Positions 17,289 through 26,686 are shown, counted from the first letter of the stretch. The stretch is 41,686 nucleotides of DNA from Caldithrix sp. (GCA_020722685.1 DYKH01000037.1:1-41686), one strand, 5' to 3'. Notes: generated by a model from the letters alone, not told the origin. Numbers and translations: made by a program.

Positions 17289-18767
17289 ATGAAAATACTG
17301 TTGGTCTATCCGCAAGTGCCGCACACCTTTTGGAGTTTCCATAATGCGCTAAAATTCGTTTCGAAGAAATCCGCAGAGCCGCCTTTGGGTTTGCTCACCG
17401 TCGCCGCCATGCTGCCCGCCGAGTGGGAGAAGAAATTGGTCGACATGAATGTTTCTCACCTGAGTGACGAGGACATCCAATGGGCCGACTATGTTTTCAT
17501 CAGCGGGATGAATGTGCAGATAAACTCCTTTAAAGAAGTGATCAAACGCTGCCGTACCTTGGGCGTCAAAGTCGTGGCCGGCGGCCCGTTGTGTACCACC
17601 GATCACGAGGAACTGGAAGGAGTGGACCATTTTGTTCTTAATGAAGCCGAAATAACCTTGCCTCAATTTCTGCGCGATTTGCAGGCGGGGCGTGCTAAGC
17701 ACGTCTACGCATCGGATGACTTTCCTGATATTTCTTCAACGCCGGTCCCGCTTTGGGAACTGCTGCACATGAAGAAATATTACAGTATGAGCGTTCAGTA
17801 CTCGCGCGGCTGCCCATACAATTGCGATTTTTGCAGCATCACCATGCTCAATGGTCGGCATCCGCGCACCAAGAGCGGGGAGCAGTTCTTGGGAGAATTG
17901 GAGTCGCTGTATCAGCACGGCTGGCGCGGGGCTGTGTTCGTGGTGGATGACAATTTCATCGGCAACAAGCGCAAGCTCAAACAGGAGATTCTTCCGGCCC
18001 TTATCGACTGGTCACGAAAGCATAGGTACCCGTTCAAGCTCATGACCGAGGCTTCCATCAACTTGGCCGATGACGACGAGCTGGTTGAGCTTATGGTGCA
18101 GGCGGGCTTCGATGCGGCTTTCATCGGCATCGAAACTCCCAATGACGAAAGTCTGGCCGAGTGCGGCAAGACGCAAAATCAAAAGCGCGATTTGGTGGCG
18201 GCGGTGAAAAAGCTGCAGCGCCAGGGTCTGAACGTGGCTGCCGGTTTTATCTTGGGCTTTGATAACGATCCTTCCGACATCTTTGAGAAGCAAATCGATT
18301 TCATTCAAGAGAGCGGCATTGTGACGGCTATGGTGGGCTTGCTGAACGCTCCCTCGGGAACGCGCCTGTTCCAACGCATGAAAGCGGACAACCGCCTGGT
18401 GAGCATCATGAGCGGCGACAATATGGATGGCTCTATGAACTTTATCCCCAAAATGAATTACGCCAAATTGCGGGAGGGGTACAAGACCGTACTACGGACC
18501 ATCTATTCGCACAAGAAATACTATGAGCGGGTCAGGACATTTTTGCGTGAATATCGCTCGCCCGGTGTTTCCGTGCCGAGATTGAGCCTGTGCGAATTCA
18601 AGGCGTTCTTAAAATCACTGTGGATCTTGGGTGTCAAAGAAAAGGGGAAGCGCTACTACTGGAAGCTACTCTTGTTGAGCTTGTTCAAATATCCCAAGAA
18701 GCTTCAGCTTGCGGTGACGCTGGCCATCTACGGCTTCCATTTCCGTCGGGTGGCGGAGACGATTTGA
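17289..18767 (+). CDS. B12-binding-like radical SAM protein, DUF4070 type
   Basis: A 492-aa radical S-adenosylmethionine enzyme. Residues 1-140 look like a cobalamin-binding Rossmann domain (MKILLVYPQVPHTFW, PPLGLLTVAAMLP, VVAGGPLCT) but lack the DxHxxG histidine motif. The radical SAM core has YSRGCPYNCDFC with cluster cysteines at about 175, 179 and 182, then FVVDDNFIGNKRKLK, TEASINLADDDELV, FIGIETPN and AGFILGFDND. A C-terminal region (VGLLNAPSGTRLFQRM, MNFIPKMNYAKLREGYKTVL) is the DUF4070 extension. The hopanoid methylase HpnP shares this architecture, so methylation of a lipid-like substrate is one option, but no hopanoid gene is nearby. GAGGAAACGAGA precedes the ATG. Confidence 0.9.
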   Translation: MKILLVYPQVPHTFWSFHNALKFVSKKSAEPPLGLLTVAAMLPAEWEKKLVDMNVSHLSDEDIQWADYVFISGMNVQINSFKEVIKRCRTLGVKVVAGGPLCTTDHEELEGVDHFVLNEAEITLPQFLRDLQAGRAKHVYASDDFPDISSTPVPLWELLHMKKYYSMSVQYSRGCPYNCDFCSITMLNGRHPRTKSGEQFLGELESLYQHGWRGAVFVVDDNFIGNKRKLKQEILPALIDWSRKHRYPFKLMTEASINLADDDELVELMVQAGFDAAFIGIETPNDESLAECGKTQNQKRDLVAAVKKLQRQGLNVAAGFILGFDNDPSDIFEKQIDFIQESGIVTAMVGLLNAPSGTRLFQRMKADNRLVSIMSGDNMDGSMNFIPKMNYAKLREGYKTVLRTIYSHKKYYERVRTFLREYRSPGVSVPRLSLCEFKAFLKSLWILGVKEKGKRYYWKLLLLSLFKYPKKLQLAVTLAIYGFHFRRVAETI

Positions 18768-18770
18768 TCC

Positions 18771-18818
18771 CCTTGCCCCTTCTCTTGCTCTTACTCATTC
18801 TCCTGCTCCTTCTTTGTC
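18771..18818. repeat. Hexanucleotide array (TCYTNC)8
   Basis: Eight in-phase 6-bp units, pyrimidine-rich: CCTTGC, CCCTTC, TCTTGC, TCTTAC, TCATTC, TCCTGC, TCCTTC, TTTGTC. It begins four bases after the radical SAM stop codon, much as the array at 6903 begins at the thiE stop. Confidence 0.75.
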
Positions 18819-18821
18819 AAA

Positions 18822-18862
18822 CCTCCGGGACGCCGTTATGGACTCCATTGACTTCCCGGAGG
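18822..18862. terminator. Inverted repeat between convergent genes, possible terminator
   Basis: CCTCCGGGA (18822-18830) and TCCCGGAGG (18854-18862) are exact complements around 23 bases. There is no T-run on either side, so termination would be unusual; the position between two convergent genes is the main argument. Confidence 0.4.
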
Positions 18863-18870
18863 CTCAACGC

Positions 18871-18954
18871 GGAGCATAGGGCATAGAGCAAAGCGTTCGT
18901 TGCGCCAGGCGCTCTGTCCTCTACGCTTCGCGCTTTGTGGCTGCTGCTCTCACT
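18871..18954. repeat. Degenerate 7-bp array (AGAGCAT-like words)
   Basis: Twelve in-phase heptamers: GGAGCAT, AGGGCAT, AGAGCAA, AGCGTTC, GTTGCGC, CAGGCGC, TCTGTCC, TCTACGC, TTCGCGC and others. The word changes half way from a GCAT type to a complementary GCGC/TCT type. It fills the gap before the end of the phosphoesterase gene. Confidence 0.6.
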
Positions 18955-18973
18955 CGATGCCGAACTGAAATCC

Positions 18974-21502
18974 CTAATCAGCCCCAAGCTCTGGATAGGG
19001 GACATCATATCCCTTCACTGCATGCCAGATAATGCGGTTGAAAACATCCTCATCAATCCGGTCGATGTCCTCCAAATCCTGCTCCAGGGATTTTTTCGCC
19101 CAGTACAGCGCCGGCCCGGAGAGTCCCTGCAACGGTGGATTGATCTCATCCAAAGGAATGTTATTGGGCACGGATTCGTAGGGAGTAAAATCGGGCGTTT
19201 CGGTGAAACAGGCGGTCATCGGCTCGGCGGCCAAATCCAGTTGATTCATCGGCGGCAGGCCGAGGATGTTCTCGATGGTCCGCACCATGCTGACCTGACT
19301 GTAGTACTCCGAAACGACCGCTCCGCGTTTTGTATATGGGCTGATGACCAAGCCCACCGTGCGATGACCGTCCACGTGATCCAGGCCGGCCTGCGGATCA
19401 TCCTCGGTGACCAGAATGCAGGTTTCCTTCCAGAACTTGCTTTGCGAAATGGCCTCGACGATGCGGCCCAAAGCTAAATCATTGTCCGCTACCGCCGCTC
19501 TGGGCGTCGGCTGAGTGGGACGAGTGCCAGAAGTGTGATCGTTCGGTAACAACATGATGACGAAATTGGGGAAATTGTCCTTTTTCTCGAATTGCTTGAG
19601 CTCCTTGATAAACTCTGTGGCGCGATATTGGTCGGAAACGACGCCGGGGAATCCGATATAGCTTTTGCAGAGGTACGGCTCGAGCTGGGGAATATTGGCC
19701 TCGCCGCGAATCTTGAACTTTTTCGTCCCCTTTAAATAATCCTGGTAGATTTCGCTAAAGGTGCCGCGCTTCGGCTCAATTACGGCATCGACGAACTCGC
19801 CGTAATTTCGGAAGGTCAAGCCGTGGCGTAGCACGTTATCCCAAATGAAGCCGGAGCTGGCGTAGGCCAAGGCGTCATCGCCGTCATAGGGATAGCTGCG
19901 GGTAAAGTCGCCGAAGGATTTTTCTAGATAGTCGGTTACATAAGCTTCATCAGTCCACTGATGTCCGTCGGCGCTGAGAATGCCGCTGCAATAGAAATTG
20001 TCCAATAGTACAAAGGTCTCGGCCAGTGCGTGATGATTCGGCGTCACCTCGCGACCAAAATGCACCAAACTGGAATCGCCATTACCTTGTGGCAGGTCGC
20101 CAAAAACTTGATCGTAGGTGCGGTTCTCTTTGATGATGTAGACCACGTGCTTGAAATGGGAAGTCTCTCCCGGCAGCAAGGGCAGCGGGACTTTGCGCTG
20201 CGCGCTCTCCTTTCGCGCTTGTTGCTCCAGCTTGCGAAAATAAAAGTTGTTTTCCTTTACCACCTGACTCATGGTATTGAGCTTTTCTTCTGTGGGAACC
20301 GGGATGACCGAGATCGTACCCAGATGATCGTGCGAGTTCAACCCGCCGCGATCGGTTTGCTGGTTGCGGGATCCGATGCCTTTCACGTTGGCTACATAAA
20401 TGAACTTGCCGGCCTTGTCCAACAACAGGGCGCCAGGATACCAGCCGGTGGGTATGTATCCGGCCATTCGGCTGGGACTGCCGAGATCGATTACACACAC
20501 GGCATTGTCCGTCGCGTTGGCCACATACAGCCGCTTACCATCCGGTGAAAGCGCCAAAGCGTTGGGAGCGCTGCCGAAAGGCAAGTCATTGTGCTGGCGA
20601 GTGAGAATGGTTTCGATCACCTGATCGGTTTCCGTGTCGATGACCATTACCTGATCGCTGTTGGCGCAAGCGACAAACAGTCGACTTTTGTCCGGACTCA
20701 GCAGCAGATCGCTCGGGTGCAAGCCGACTTCAATGTGCTTGGTCTGCTTTCCGGATTCGAGATCAACCACCGAGATAGCGCCGTTATTAGCCACGCCGGT
20801 TTTGGCGTCCACCAGGATTTTGCTGCCGGAGGTTTCGTAGGTCACCTCGTTCACCAGCGGCTGACGTCCGCCCCAATTGCTGACGTAGGCTTTCTTTTCC
20901 GAATGAAGCACAACCGCGTAGGGGGCCACACCGACCGGAATTTCGTGAACGCTGCTGTCGGCCAAAGTGAGCACGGCCAAGGAATTGTTCCGGCTGAGGG
21001 TGACGTATAGCTTACCGCCGTCGGCGCTCAGTTGCAGACCGCCAGCATCCACGCCGCCGCCGATTGCCGGCTTAGGCAACTGATACGGTTTCAGCCAGTG
21101 GAGGACGTTGTTTTCATCCACTTGCGCAACTAGGACCCGATCCTTGGCATCGCTAACATAAATGCGTCGGCCGTCCGCAGAAAAGCAAATGCCGTGGAAA
21201 GACGCACCGCTGCGCCCATAGGGCAGTGTCTGCATGATGACCCGGTCATTGACGCGAATCAAGTCCAAAGATTTGCGGTTTTTTACCGCGAGGTACTTTT
21301 CGTCCGGGCTGAGGGCTAAATCTACCGGGCGTCCCGGCAGGCTGATTTGAAAACCTGCCGGACGCAGCAGTTGGTTGCTGGGAACCAAGAGGCTGCCGTC
21401 GGGCTGCGGCCCTACTTGGCGATGACCCAAGTACGACTGGGCATGTAGCAGTGAGAGCGGCAGTAAGAATCCAAGCCTACAGAGCAACTTGAGCTTTCGC
21501 AT
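18974..21502 (-). CDS. YncE-like beta-propeller / phosphoesterase fusion, exported
   Basis: An 842-aa secreted protein. Signal peptide MRKLKLLCRLGFLLPLSLLHAQ. Residues about 35-410 form a YVTN-type seven-bladed beta-propeller with repeated blades such as LSPDGKRLYVANATDNAVCVIDL and LSPDKSRLFVACANSDQVMVIDT. From about residue 450 there is a phosphoesterase/alkaline-phosphatase-superfamily domain starting HVVYIIKENRTYDQVFGDL, then DNFYCSGILSADGHQW, IMLLPNDHTSG, LVTEDDPQAGLDHVDGHRT and YTKRGAVVSEYYSQVSMVRTIENILGL. The active-site residue is probably the Thr or Asn of ENRTYD. Fusions of this form are common and their substrate is not settled; phosphoinositide- or phosphatidylcholine-type lipids are hydrolysed by distant relatives. 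TTGGAGGAG precedes the ATG. It converges on the radical SAM gene. Confidence 0.92.
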   Translation of the reverse strand: MRKLKLLCRLGFLLPLSLLHAQSYLGHRQVGPQPDGSLLVPSNQLLRPAGFQISLPGRPVDLALSPDEKYLAVKNRKSLDLIRVNDRVIMQTLPYGRSGASFHGICFSADGRRIYVSDAKDRVLVAQVDENNVLHWLKPYQLPKPAIGGGVDAGGLQLSADGGKLYVTLSRNNSLAVLTLADSSVHEIPVGVAPYAVVLHSEKKAYVSNWGGRQPLVNEVTYETSGSKILVDAKTGVANNGAISVVDLESGKQTKHIEVGLHPSDLLLSPDKSRLFVACANSDQVMVIDTETDQVIETILTRQHNDLPFGSAPNALALSPDGKRLYVANATDNAVCVIDLGSPSRMAGYIPTGWYPGALLLDKAGKFIYVANVKGIGSRNQQTDRGGLNSHDHLGTISVIPVPTEEKLNTMSQVVKENNFYFRKLEQQARKESAQRKVPLPLLPGETSHFKHVVYIIKENRTYDQVFGDLPQGNGDSSLVHFGREVTPNHHALAETFVLLDNFYCSGILSADGHQWTDEAYVTDYLEKSFGDFTRSYPYDGDDALAYASSGFIWDNVLRHGLTFRNYGEFVDAVIEPKRGTFSEIYQDYLKGTKKFKIRGEANIPQLEPYLCKSYIGFPGVVSDQYRATEFIKELKQFEKKDNFPNFVIMLLPNDHTSGTRPTQPTPRAAVADNDLALGRIVEAISQSKFWKETCILVTEDDPQAGLDHVDGHRTVGLVISPYTKRGAVVSEYYSQVSMVRTIENILGLPPMNQLDLAAEPMTACFTETPDFTPYESVPNNIPLDEINPPLQGLSGPALYWAKKSLEQDLEDIDRIDEDVFNRIIWHAVKGYDVPYPELGAD

Positions 21503-21519
21503 GAGGCTCCTCCAAAGTT

Positions 21520-21536
21520 ATTGATCGTTTATCAAT
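21520..21536. other. Short inverted repeat in the phosphoesterase leader
   Basis: ATTGAT, five bases, ATCAAT, about 20 bases upstream of the phosphoesterase start codon on the minus strand. It could be an operator half-site pair or a weak hairpin. The rest of the gap to 21730 shows nothing. Confidence 0.3.
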
Positions 21537-21730
21537 GAAGGTTCAATCTTCAACATAAAAAGAGACTGTCATTGTGGAAGAATTCGGCCATGGCCGACCT
21601 GACGGCTTTCGCTAATCCGCACGCAGACTTGGATTTTCTCATCGTCCGCTGTCGGGAAAGCATTCCTTCCAAGAGAGTGCCTAGTAGCCAATATCGATGC
21701 TTAATAGGCATGGCATAGAATCGCCTGTCG

Positions 21731-22003
21731 TCAGCCTTTTCTGCTTCGACTTCCGATCAGCGCCCCGATGACCGCAACAAATATGGCTGCACCGACAATG
21801 GACCAGAAAATTGGGATGCTCTGGTAATACAGAAAATCGTGAATCTGCAGTTCCCGACTGAGCCAGTTACCGATGAGTGCGCCGACCAAGCCGAGGACAA
21901 TGCTGGTTAGACAGCCGTATGCCCGCGCACCGGCCAATCTTGCGCCAATCGCACCAATGATGGAGGCGATGAAAAGCAATACCAGAAAACCGAAAAGTGT
22001 CAT
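21731..22003 (-). CDS. GlsB/YeaQ/YmgE-family membrane protein
   Basis: A 90-aa protein of three glycine-rich membrane helices (about 2-21, 29-48 and 63-84). It has the family pattern FIASIIGAIGARLAG, SIVLGLVGALIGNWL and a last helix IVGAAIFVAVIGALIGSRSRK with a basic end. These transglycosylase-associated-protein-like membrane proteins are stress-linked in several bacteria, but the mechanism is unknown. AGAAGGAGAAG directly before the ATG at 22003 fixes the start; a longer frame to 22084 has none and covers a repeat. Confidence 0.9.
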   Translation of the reverse strand: MTLFGFLVLLFIASIIGAIGARLAGARAYGCLTSIVLGLVGALIGNWLSRELQIHDFLYYQSIPIFWSIVGAAIFVAVIGALIGSRSRKG

Positions 22004-22067
22004 GGCTCTTCTCCTTCTGTTACGACAGTCTGGTAAAACGAAACATCGGCGAGCTGTTCGATGCCTG

Positions 22068-22093
22068 GTAGCGCAAGATGCCATCTTGCCTAC
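22068..22093. repeat. REP-like palindrome with GTAG at both ends
   Basis: GTAG-C-GCAAGAT-GCC-ATCTTGC-CTAC. The stem is 7 bp perfect around three bases, with the GTAG tetranucleotide outside on each strand. It lies between the GlsB-like gene and the DUF72 gene, just at the DUF72 stop. Confidence 0.65.
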
Positions 22094-22097
22094 TTGA

Positions 22098-22847
22098 TTA
22101 CTTGCTTAGAAACCGTTTCAACTGTAATGCATTCTTAATGGCAAACCCGAAGGCGTCATTGTTATAGTAAACAAATACGTCCTTTCCTTCAGTGACCCAA
22201 GCTTTGATGTTATGCGCATCTTTTTCAATCTGTTCTTCGGAGTAGTCCGATGAGTAGAGATAAGTGGGCCCATGGCGACGAAGGTAAACGAAATCGGCGG
22301 TCAGCGGCGAGTCAATTTCCAGCTCGGGCCAGTCCGAGAGGCAGAGCGAAATATTGTGCAATTGAAAAAGCTCAAATAGCTGCTCCTGCTGCCAAGAGAC
22401 GTTGCGTATCTCAAAGGCGACATGGAAGGGCTTGACTACGGTTTGACGTTGCAGATAGGTAAGAAAGTCCTCCAATCGGGCAAGGTCCAGATTCCAAAAA
22501 GGAGGGAGCTGGAACAAGATTGGGCCTAACTTGTTGCCTAATCCTGAAGCGTTTTCCAAAAAGCGTTTTGTGGAGGTCTCCGGCTCTTTTAGCTTTTTCA
22601 TGTGGGTGATGAACCGGCTGGCTTTCACAACAAAGAGGAAATTCTCTGGCGTCGTTTTTCTCCAGTTCTCAAAGACCTTTTTCTCCGGCAGATGGTAGAA
22701 TGTGTTATTGATTTCCACCGTGTCAAAGTATTGGCAGTAAAAAGGCAGCCAAAGCCTCTGCGGCAAATCAGGTGGGTAAAATACACCTCCGCCCCAATGC
22801 TTATAATTCCAGCCGGAAGTGCCGATATATACATGCCCCTTGCTCAT
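22098..22847 (-). CDS. DUF72 (YecE-like) protein
   Basis: A 249-aa cytoplasmic TIM-barrel-like protein of the DUF72 family. Hallmarks: HVYIGTSGWNYKHW at the N-terminus, DTVEINNTFYHLP, FVVKASRFITHMKKL, LGPILFQLPPFW, HVAFEIRNVSW and a final VFVYYNNDAFGFAIKNALQLK. It has the family's full length. The function is unsettled; an Fe-S or nuclease link has been suggested for relatives. The ribosome-binding site is weak. It stands alone between intergenic repeats. Confidence 0.93.
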   Translation of the reverse strand: MSKGHVYIGTSGWNYKHWGGGVFYPPDLPQRLWLPFYCQYFDTVEINNTFYHLPEKKVFENWRKTTPENFLFVVKASRFITHMKKLKEPETSTKRFLENASGLGNKLGPILFQLPPFWNLDLARLEDFLTYLQRQTVVKPFHVAFEIRNVSWQQEQLFELFQLHNISLCLSDWPELEIDSPLTADFVYLRRHGPTYLYSSDYSEEQIEKDAHNIKAWVTEGKDVFVYYNNDAFGFAIKNALQLKRFLSK

Positions 22848-23002
22848 GACAGACTCATTGCATTTGGCCCTTCCAATGCATCTTTTGCCTTTTCACTGTT
22901 CAGAGAGCACTCGTCAATATTCATCCGCCGACGTTCAATCGTCGACGAAGAGATACAGGAGAATCTGAAGAAGCATAGGCCTCAGAATTTTCATGACTGA
23001 CT

Positions 23003-23093
23003 TTGCGATTGTTATTGACCATTGAGCGTCGAACGTTGACCGTTGGCTATTTGTGTTTGGCGATTGGGAGTTGGTGCTTTGGCCTTCCTCGCT
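23003..23093. repeat. Degenerate 7-bp array (GACCGTT-like words)
   Basis: Thirteen in-phase heptamers, most ending in TT: TGTTATT, GACCATT, GAGCGTC, GAACGTT, GACCGTT, GGCTATT, GGCGATT, GGGAGTT and others. It occupies most of the gap between the AMP nucleosidase stop and the DUF72 start region. Confidence 0.75.
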
Positions 23094-23109
23094 TGATGGA
23101 GCTTGTCGT

Positions 23110-23931
23110 TTACCATCGATAGTGCCGGATATGCTCTCCGCGCTTTTGAATCTCTCGCATCGCCTCGATGCCGAGGTTGATTTGGATTTCGGTAAAAGTT
23201 TCGAACACTTGCTTGGATGACTCTTTGGTCTTGATGCCGCCTTTTCTCAACGGCAGGTCCGAGACCAACAGCAGCGCGCCGATGGGCACTTTGCTGACGA
23301 ATCCGACGGAGAACAAGGCGGAGCATTCCATGTCGATGGCGATAGCGCGCTCTTCATAGAGAGTGCGCTTGAAGGTCTCGTTGAATTCCCAGAAGCGGTA
23401 ATCCGTAGTATGCACAACCCCGGTACGATAGTCAAAACCGTGCTCGACGATAATTTGGCTGACAAATTTCTGGATCTTGAAGGTTGGTAACGACGGCACC
23501 TGCGGCGGGATGAAATGATGTGAGACGCCTTCGTCGCGAATGGCCGCCATGGGAAGGATGAAATCGCCGACTTTTAGGGAGCGATGCAGGCCGCCGCACA
23601 TACCCAAAAACAGCACCGCTTGCGGCTCCACGGCACTCAGCATTTCGATGATCAGCGCCGCCGTCGGAGCACCAATCTTACAGTCCACCATGCTCACCTG
23701 TGCATCGTGGCCGTGCACCACGGACATGAGGGAGCCGGTGTGAATTTCGTCGTTATAGCGCTCGGCAAAAACCCGCAGATACTTTTGAAAATTGGTAAGG
23801 ATGATAAATTTGTTGAATTCGCTGACGGAACCACCTGTGTATCGCTCCAACATGTCGCGGGCGATCCTTTGCTTCTCAGCGTTATGGTAAACCAAATTCT
23901 TCTGGAATTCGAACTCAAATTCTTGGGTCAT
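23110..23931 (-). CDS. amn: AMP nucleosidase (short form)
   Basis: A 273-aa nucleoside-phosphorylase-fold enzyme that hydrolyses AMP to adenine and ribose 5-phosphate. Key stretches: MSVVHGHDAQVSMVDCKIGAPTAALIIEML, VLFLGMCGGLHRSLKVGDFILPMAAIRDEGVSHHFIP, GVVHTTDYRFWEF, AIAIDMECSALFSVGF and LLLVSDLPLRKGGIKTKES, matching the catalytic C-terminal half of Amn. The E. coli protein has an extra N-terminal domain of about 200 residues. This shorter form is typical of Bacteroidetes and relatives. I take the ATG at 23931; the frame extends to a GTG at 24018, without better support. Ribose 5-phosphate is a substrate of the transketolase encoded next door. Confidence 0.92.
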   Translation of the reverse strand: MTQEFEFEFQKNLVYHNAEKQRIARDMLERYTGGSVSEFNKFIILTNFQKYLRVFAERYNDEIHTGSLMSVVHGHDAQVSMVDCKIGAPTAALIIEMLSAVEPQAVLFLGMCGGLHRSLKVGDFILPMAAIRDEGVSHHFIPPQVPSLPTFKIQKFVSQIIVEHGFDYRTGVVHTTDYRFWEFNETFKRTLYEERAIAIDMECSALFSVGFVSKVPIGALLLVSDLPLRKGGIKTKESSKQVFETFTEIQINLGIEAMREIQKRGEHIRHYRW

Positions 23932-24066
23932 AAGTAAATTCTCGGGCTCGGGTTTTCTTGGCTGCGGATCGACTAATCTCTGCTTCTTGCCGGACAAAGA
24001 TACAAAGGGATGAGCCACAAAAGCAAGCTTTTACTTGGACAAGTTGTAATACCTTACTGATTCGTC

Positions 24067-24131
24067 GAGATGCCTGCATCCGCAGGCATGACATCTGATA
24101 CATTGTCATTCCGGCGGATGCCGGAATCTCC
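24067..24131. repeat. Inverted pair of GAGATTCC-type palindromic repeats
   Basis: Two copies of a 27-28-bp element face each other. At 24067-24093, GAGAT-GCCTGC-ATCC-GCAGGC-ATGACA. At 24104-24131, on the other strand, GGAGATTCCGGC-ATCC-GCCGGAATGACA. Each has an 8-bp stem (ATGCCTGC or ATTCCGGC) around the same ATCC loop. A third copy is at 29018. Compensating changes keep the stems intact, so the structure matters. Confidence 0.85.
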
Positions 24132-24588
24132 TTTGCCGCCGGTACAAGTTTTCAATCTATCCAACGGTGAGGTTTTACGACCAGTTCACGACTCGTTGGT
24201 TTCTATTGCGTGCCCCGGTCTTGTCAAGCGAACAATGCATCCGGGCAATCCGGTTCTCAAGCTTAGTAGAGGATCAATTTGCCTGCACGGACAGGATGCG
24301 CAAGCACCACATCGCCCCAGAGTTTCCCAATTCCGCCTTGACTTTTCCGGCAGATTTCTCTATCTTTCCTGCGGTAATTTGTAAATTCCCATTGCGGAGG
24401 CTTGAACTCGTCGGTAAGGGGCACTCCCGCCTTGGACTTTGAATAATCTCAGGAACTGCGTCGAATTCCGTAAGTAGGTTATTCACTCCCGACTCATTTC
24501 TAAAACTGCCGCAACCGATACTAGCATAACCAAAAGCTAACCGCTTCTACACCGCGAGGGTGAAGCGTCTTAAGTAGGAGATGATTTG
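24132..24588. other. Leader region of the transketolase gene
   Basis: About 450 bases without a convincing gene. A plus-strand frame at 24167-24442 is open for 91 codons but has no ribosome-binding site or family motif. I see no riboswitch, although the gene downstream uses TPP. A transketolase promoter must lie here, but no clear box stands out. Confidence 0.45.
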
Positions 24589-26607
24589 ATGAGCAATTTG
24601 GAAAACATGAATATTGACGATCTTTGTATCAATACCATTCGCACTTTATCAATGGACGCGGTGCAGAAGGCCAACTCTGGGCATCCGGGCACACCGATGG
24701 CCTTGGCGCCTTTGGCCTATGTCTTATGGACAAGAATCATGCGTTATAATTCAGCGAATCCCAACTGGTTTAATCGGGACCGTTTTGTTCTGTCCAACGG
24801 CCACGCCTCGATGCTTCAGTACGCCATGCTTTATTTGACCGGATATGATCTCTCACTTGAAGACCTCAAGAATTTTCGCCAATGGGGCAGTAAAACTCCT
24901 GGGCACCCGGAATATGGCGTCACTCCAGGGATCGAAACCACCACCGGACCGCTTGGTCAAGGACTGATGACCGCCGTGGGCATGGCCATAGCAGAAGCAC
25001 ATTTGGCGGCGACCTATAACAGGGAAGGTCACGAAATCATTGACCACTATACCTACGTCGTCTGTGGCGACGGCGATTTCATGGAAGGCGCATCCCATGA
25101 AGCGGCTTCTTTGGCCGGGCATTTGGGTTTGGGGAAGCTGATTTGCATTTATGACGATAACCACATCAGCATTGAGGGAGCCACCGAATTGGCGTATTCG
25201 GATGACGTGGTTAAGCGCTTTGAAGGCTACCATTGGCACGTGCAAAACCTCGGCGAAAAGGCGAATGATCTGGAGGCGCTGACGCAGGCGCTTCTCCAAG
25301 CGCAACTGGATAAGCAACGCCCGTCCCTCATCATTGTGCGCACACACATCGCCTATGGCGCACCCAATTTGCAGGATACCTCGAAGGCGCACGGGGCGCC
25401 GCTGGGCGCCGAGGAGATCAAGCTCACCAAGAGATTCTATGGCTGGCCGGAGGAAGAGCAGTTTCTGGTTCCCGAACGGGCATTGAAGTATATGCAGGGG
25501 CACGGTAAGAAGGGCATGGAGCTTGAGGGTGAATGGAACAAGAAATACGCAGCCTATAAACAGGCTTTTCCGGATTTGGCCAAACAATTCGAAGATGCAC
25601 GCGACGGCGTGCTCGTGGATGGCTGGGACAGTGACATTCCCGTTTGGCAACCGACCGATGGCCCCGTTGCAACCCGCGTAGCTTCAGGAAAAGTGATCAA
25701 TGCCTTGGCAGCTAAGGTGCCCTACCTCATCGGCGGCAGCGGCGATTTGTCTCCTTCCACCAACACCCTGATCAAAAGCTCCAACTATCTGGCAAAGGGC
25801 GCCTATGCCAATCGCAACCTCGCCCACGGTGTGCGCGAACTCAACATGGCGGCCGTGAGCTCCGGCCTGGCCTTGCACGGCGGAGTTCGGCCCTTTGCAG
25901 CCACGTTCTTTGTCTTCACGGACTATGCCCGCTCGGCCATCCGCCTGGCTTCTTTAATGCACCTGCCGATCGTCTACGTCATGACCCACGATTCCATCGG
26001 AGTGGGTGAAGATGGTGCGACGCATATTCCGATCGAGCATTTGGCCTCCTTCCGCGCGATGCCGAATTTGTGCGTCATCAGGCCAGCAGATGCGAATGAG
26101 ACAGCCTTTGCCTGGCGCGCTGCCATAATGCGCAGAAATGGACCCACTATGCTGGTACTGACACGTCAGGGATTGCCCATTCTTGATCGGGAGCAATTGG
26201 CCCCGGCTGAAGGCTTGTACCGGGGCGCATATATCTTGTCCAAAGAAAAAGCAAACACACCGGATATCATCCTTATGGCTTCCGGCTCCGAGGTGCAGTT
26301 GATCCTTGCCGCCCAGAGCAAGCTCAATGAGGAAGGGGTGAATGCCAGAGTGGTCAGCATGCCGAGCTGGGAGCTATTCGAGGAACAAGCGCAAAGCTAT
26401 CGTGATCAGATACTGCCGCGGAGTGTGCGGAAGCGCTTGGCCGTGGAAGCCGGCGCCACCATGGGTTGGCACAAGTGGGTAGGCGACGAAGGCGATGTTC
26501 TTGGCATCGACAGATTCGGCGCCAGCGCCCCCGGAAACGAGAATTTCAGACGATACGGCTTTACGGTGGAGAACATTCTGGCCAAGGTGAAAAAACTGTT
26601 GGCTTGA
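24589..26607 (+). CDS. tkt: Transketolase
   Basis: Full-length 672-aa TPP-dependent enzyme that moves two-carbon units between sugar phosphates in the pentose phosphate and Calvin-type cycles. N-terminal TPP domain: [55 protein letters not shown] and the cofactor motif GDGDFMEG ending in DDNHISIEG. Central domain: [35 protein letters not shown] with the TPP-activating glutamate region. The C-terminal domain has SEVQLI and the ending [25 protein letters not shown] at 24576-24580 selects the ATG at 24589 over a TTG one codon earlier. It stands alone with its own leader. Confidence 0.97.
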   Translation: MSNLENMNIDDLCINTIRTLSMDAVQKANSGHPGTPMALAPLAYVLWTRIMRYNSANPNWFNRDRFVLSNGHASMLQYAMLYLTGYDLSLEDLKNFRQWGSKTPGHPEYGVTPGIETTTGPLGQGLMTAVGMAIAEAHLAATYNREGHEIIDHYTYVVCGDGDFMEGASHEAASLAGHLGLGKLICIYDDNHISIEGATELAYSDDVVKRFEGYHWHVQNLGEKANDLEALTQALLQAQLDKQRPSLIIVRTHIAYGAPNLQDTSKAHGAPLGAEEIKLTKRFYGWPEEEQFLVPERALKYMQGHGKKGMELEGEWNKKYAAYKQAFPDLAKQFEDARDGVLVDGWDSDIPVWQPTDGPVATRVASGKVINALAAKVPYLIGGSGDLSPSTNTLIKSSNYLAKGAYANRNLAHGVRELNMAAVSSGLALHGGVRPFAATFFVFTDYARSAIRLASLMHLPIVYVMTHDSIGVGEDGATHIPIEHLASFRAMPNLCVIRPADANETAFAWRAAIMRRNGPTMLVLTRQGLPILDREQLAPAEGLYRGAYILSKEKANTPDIILMASGSEVQLILAAQSKLNEEGVNARVVSMPSWELFEEQAQSYRDQILPRSVRKRLAVEAGATMGWHKWVGDEGDVLGIDRFGASAPGNENFRRYGFTVENILAKVKKLLA

Positions 26608-26655
26608 TAGGGTTATGGTCGCCTTTGACGAAAAACATGTGAGATTATCGAAAAC

Positions 26656-26686
26656 CTCCGAAGCGACCAGTCGGAGCGAATTTTTT
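26656..26686 (+). terminator. Probable transketolase terminator
   Basis: CTCCGA (26656-26661) pairs with TCGGAG (26671-26676) across nine bases, and after CGAA there are six T's (26681-26686). The stem is short, but position 50 bases after the tkt stop fits. Confidence 0.5.

Noticed and set aside
24167..24442. Plus-strand 91-codon frame before transketolase
   Set aside because: No ribosome-binding site and no family motif; lies next to repeat DNA.
24132..24588. A second TPP riboswitch, since transketolase uses TPP
   Set aside because: None of the conserved aptamer boxes (CTGAGA, ACCTGA) is present.
24853..25650. Long open frame on the minus strand (265 codons)
   Set aside because: Antisense shadow of transketolase; no start signal or family resemblance.
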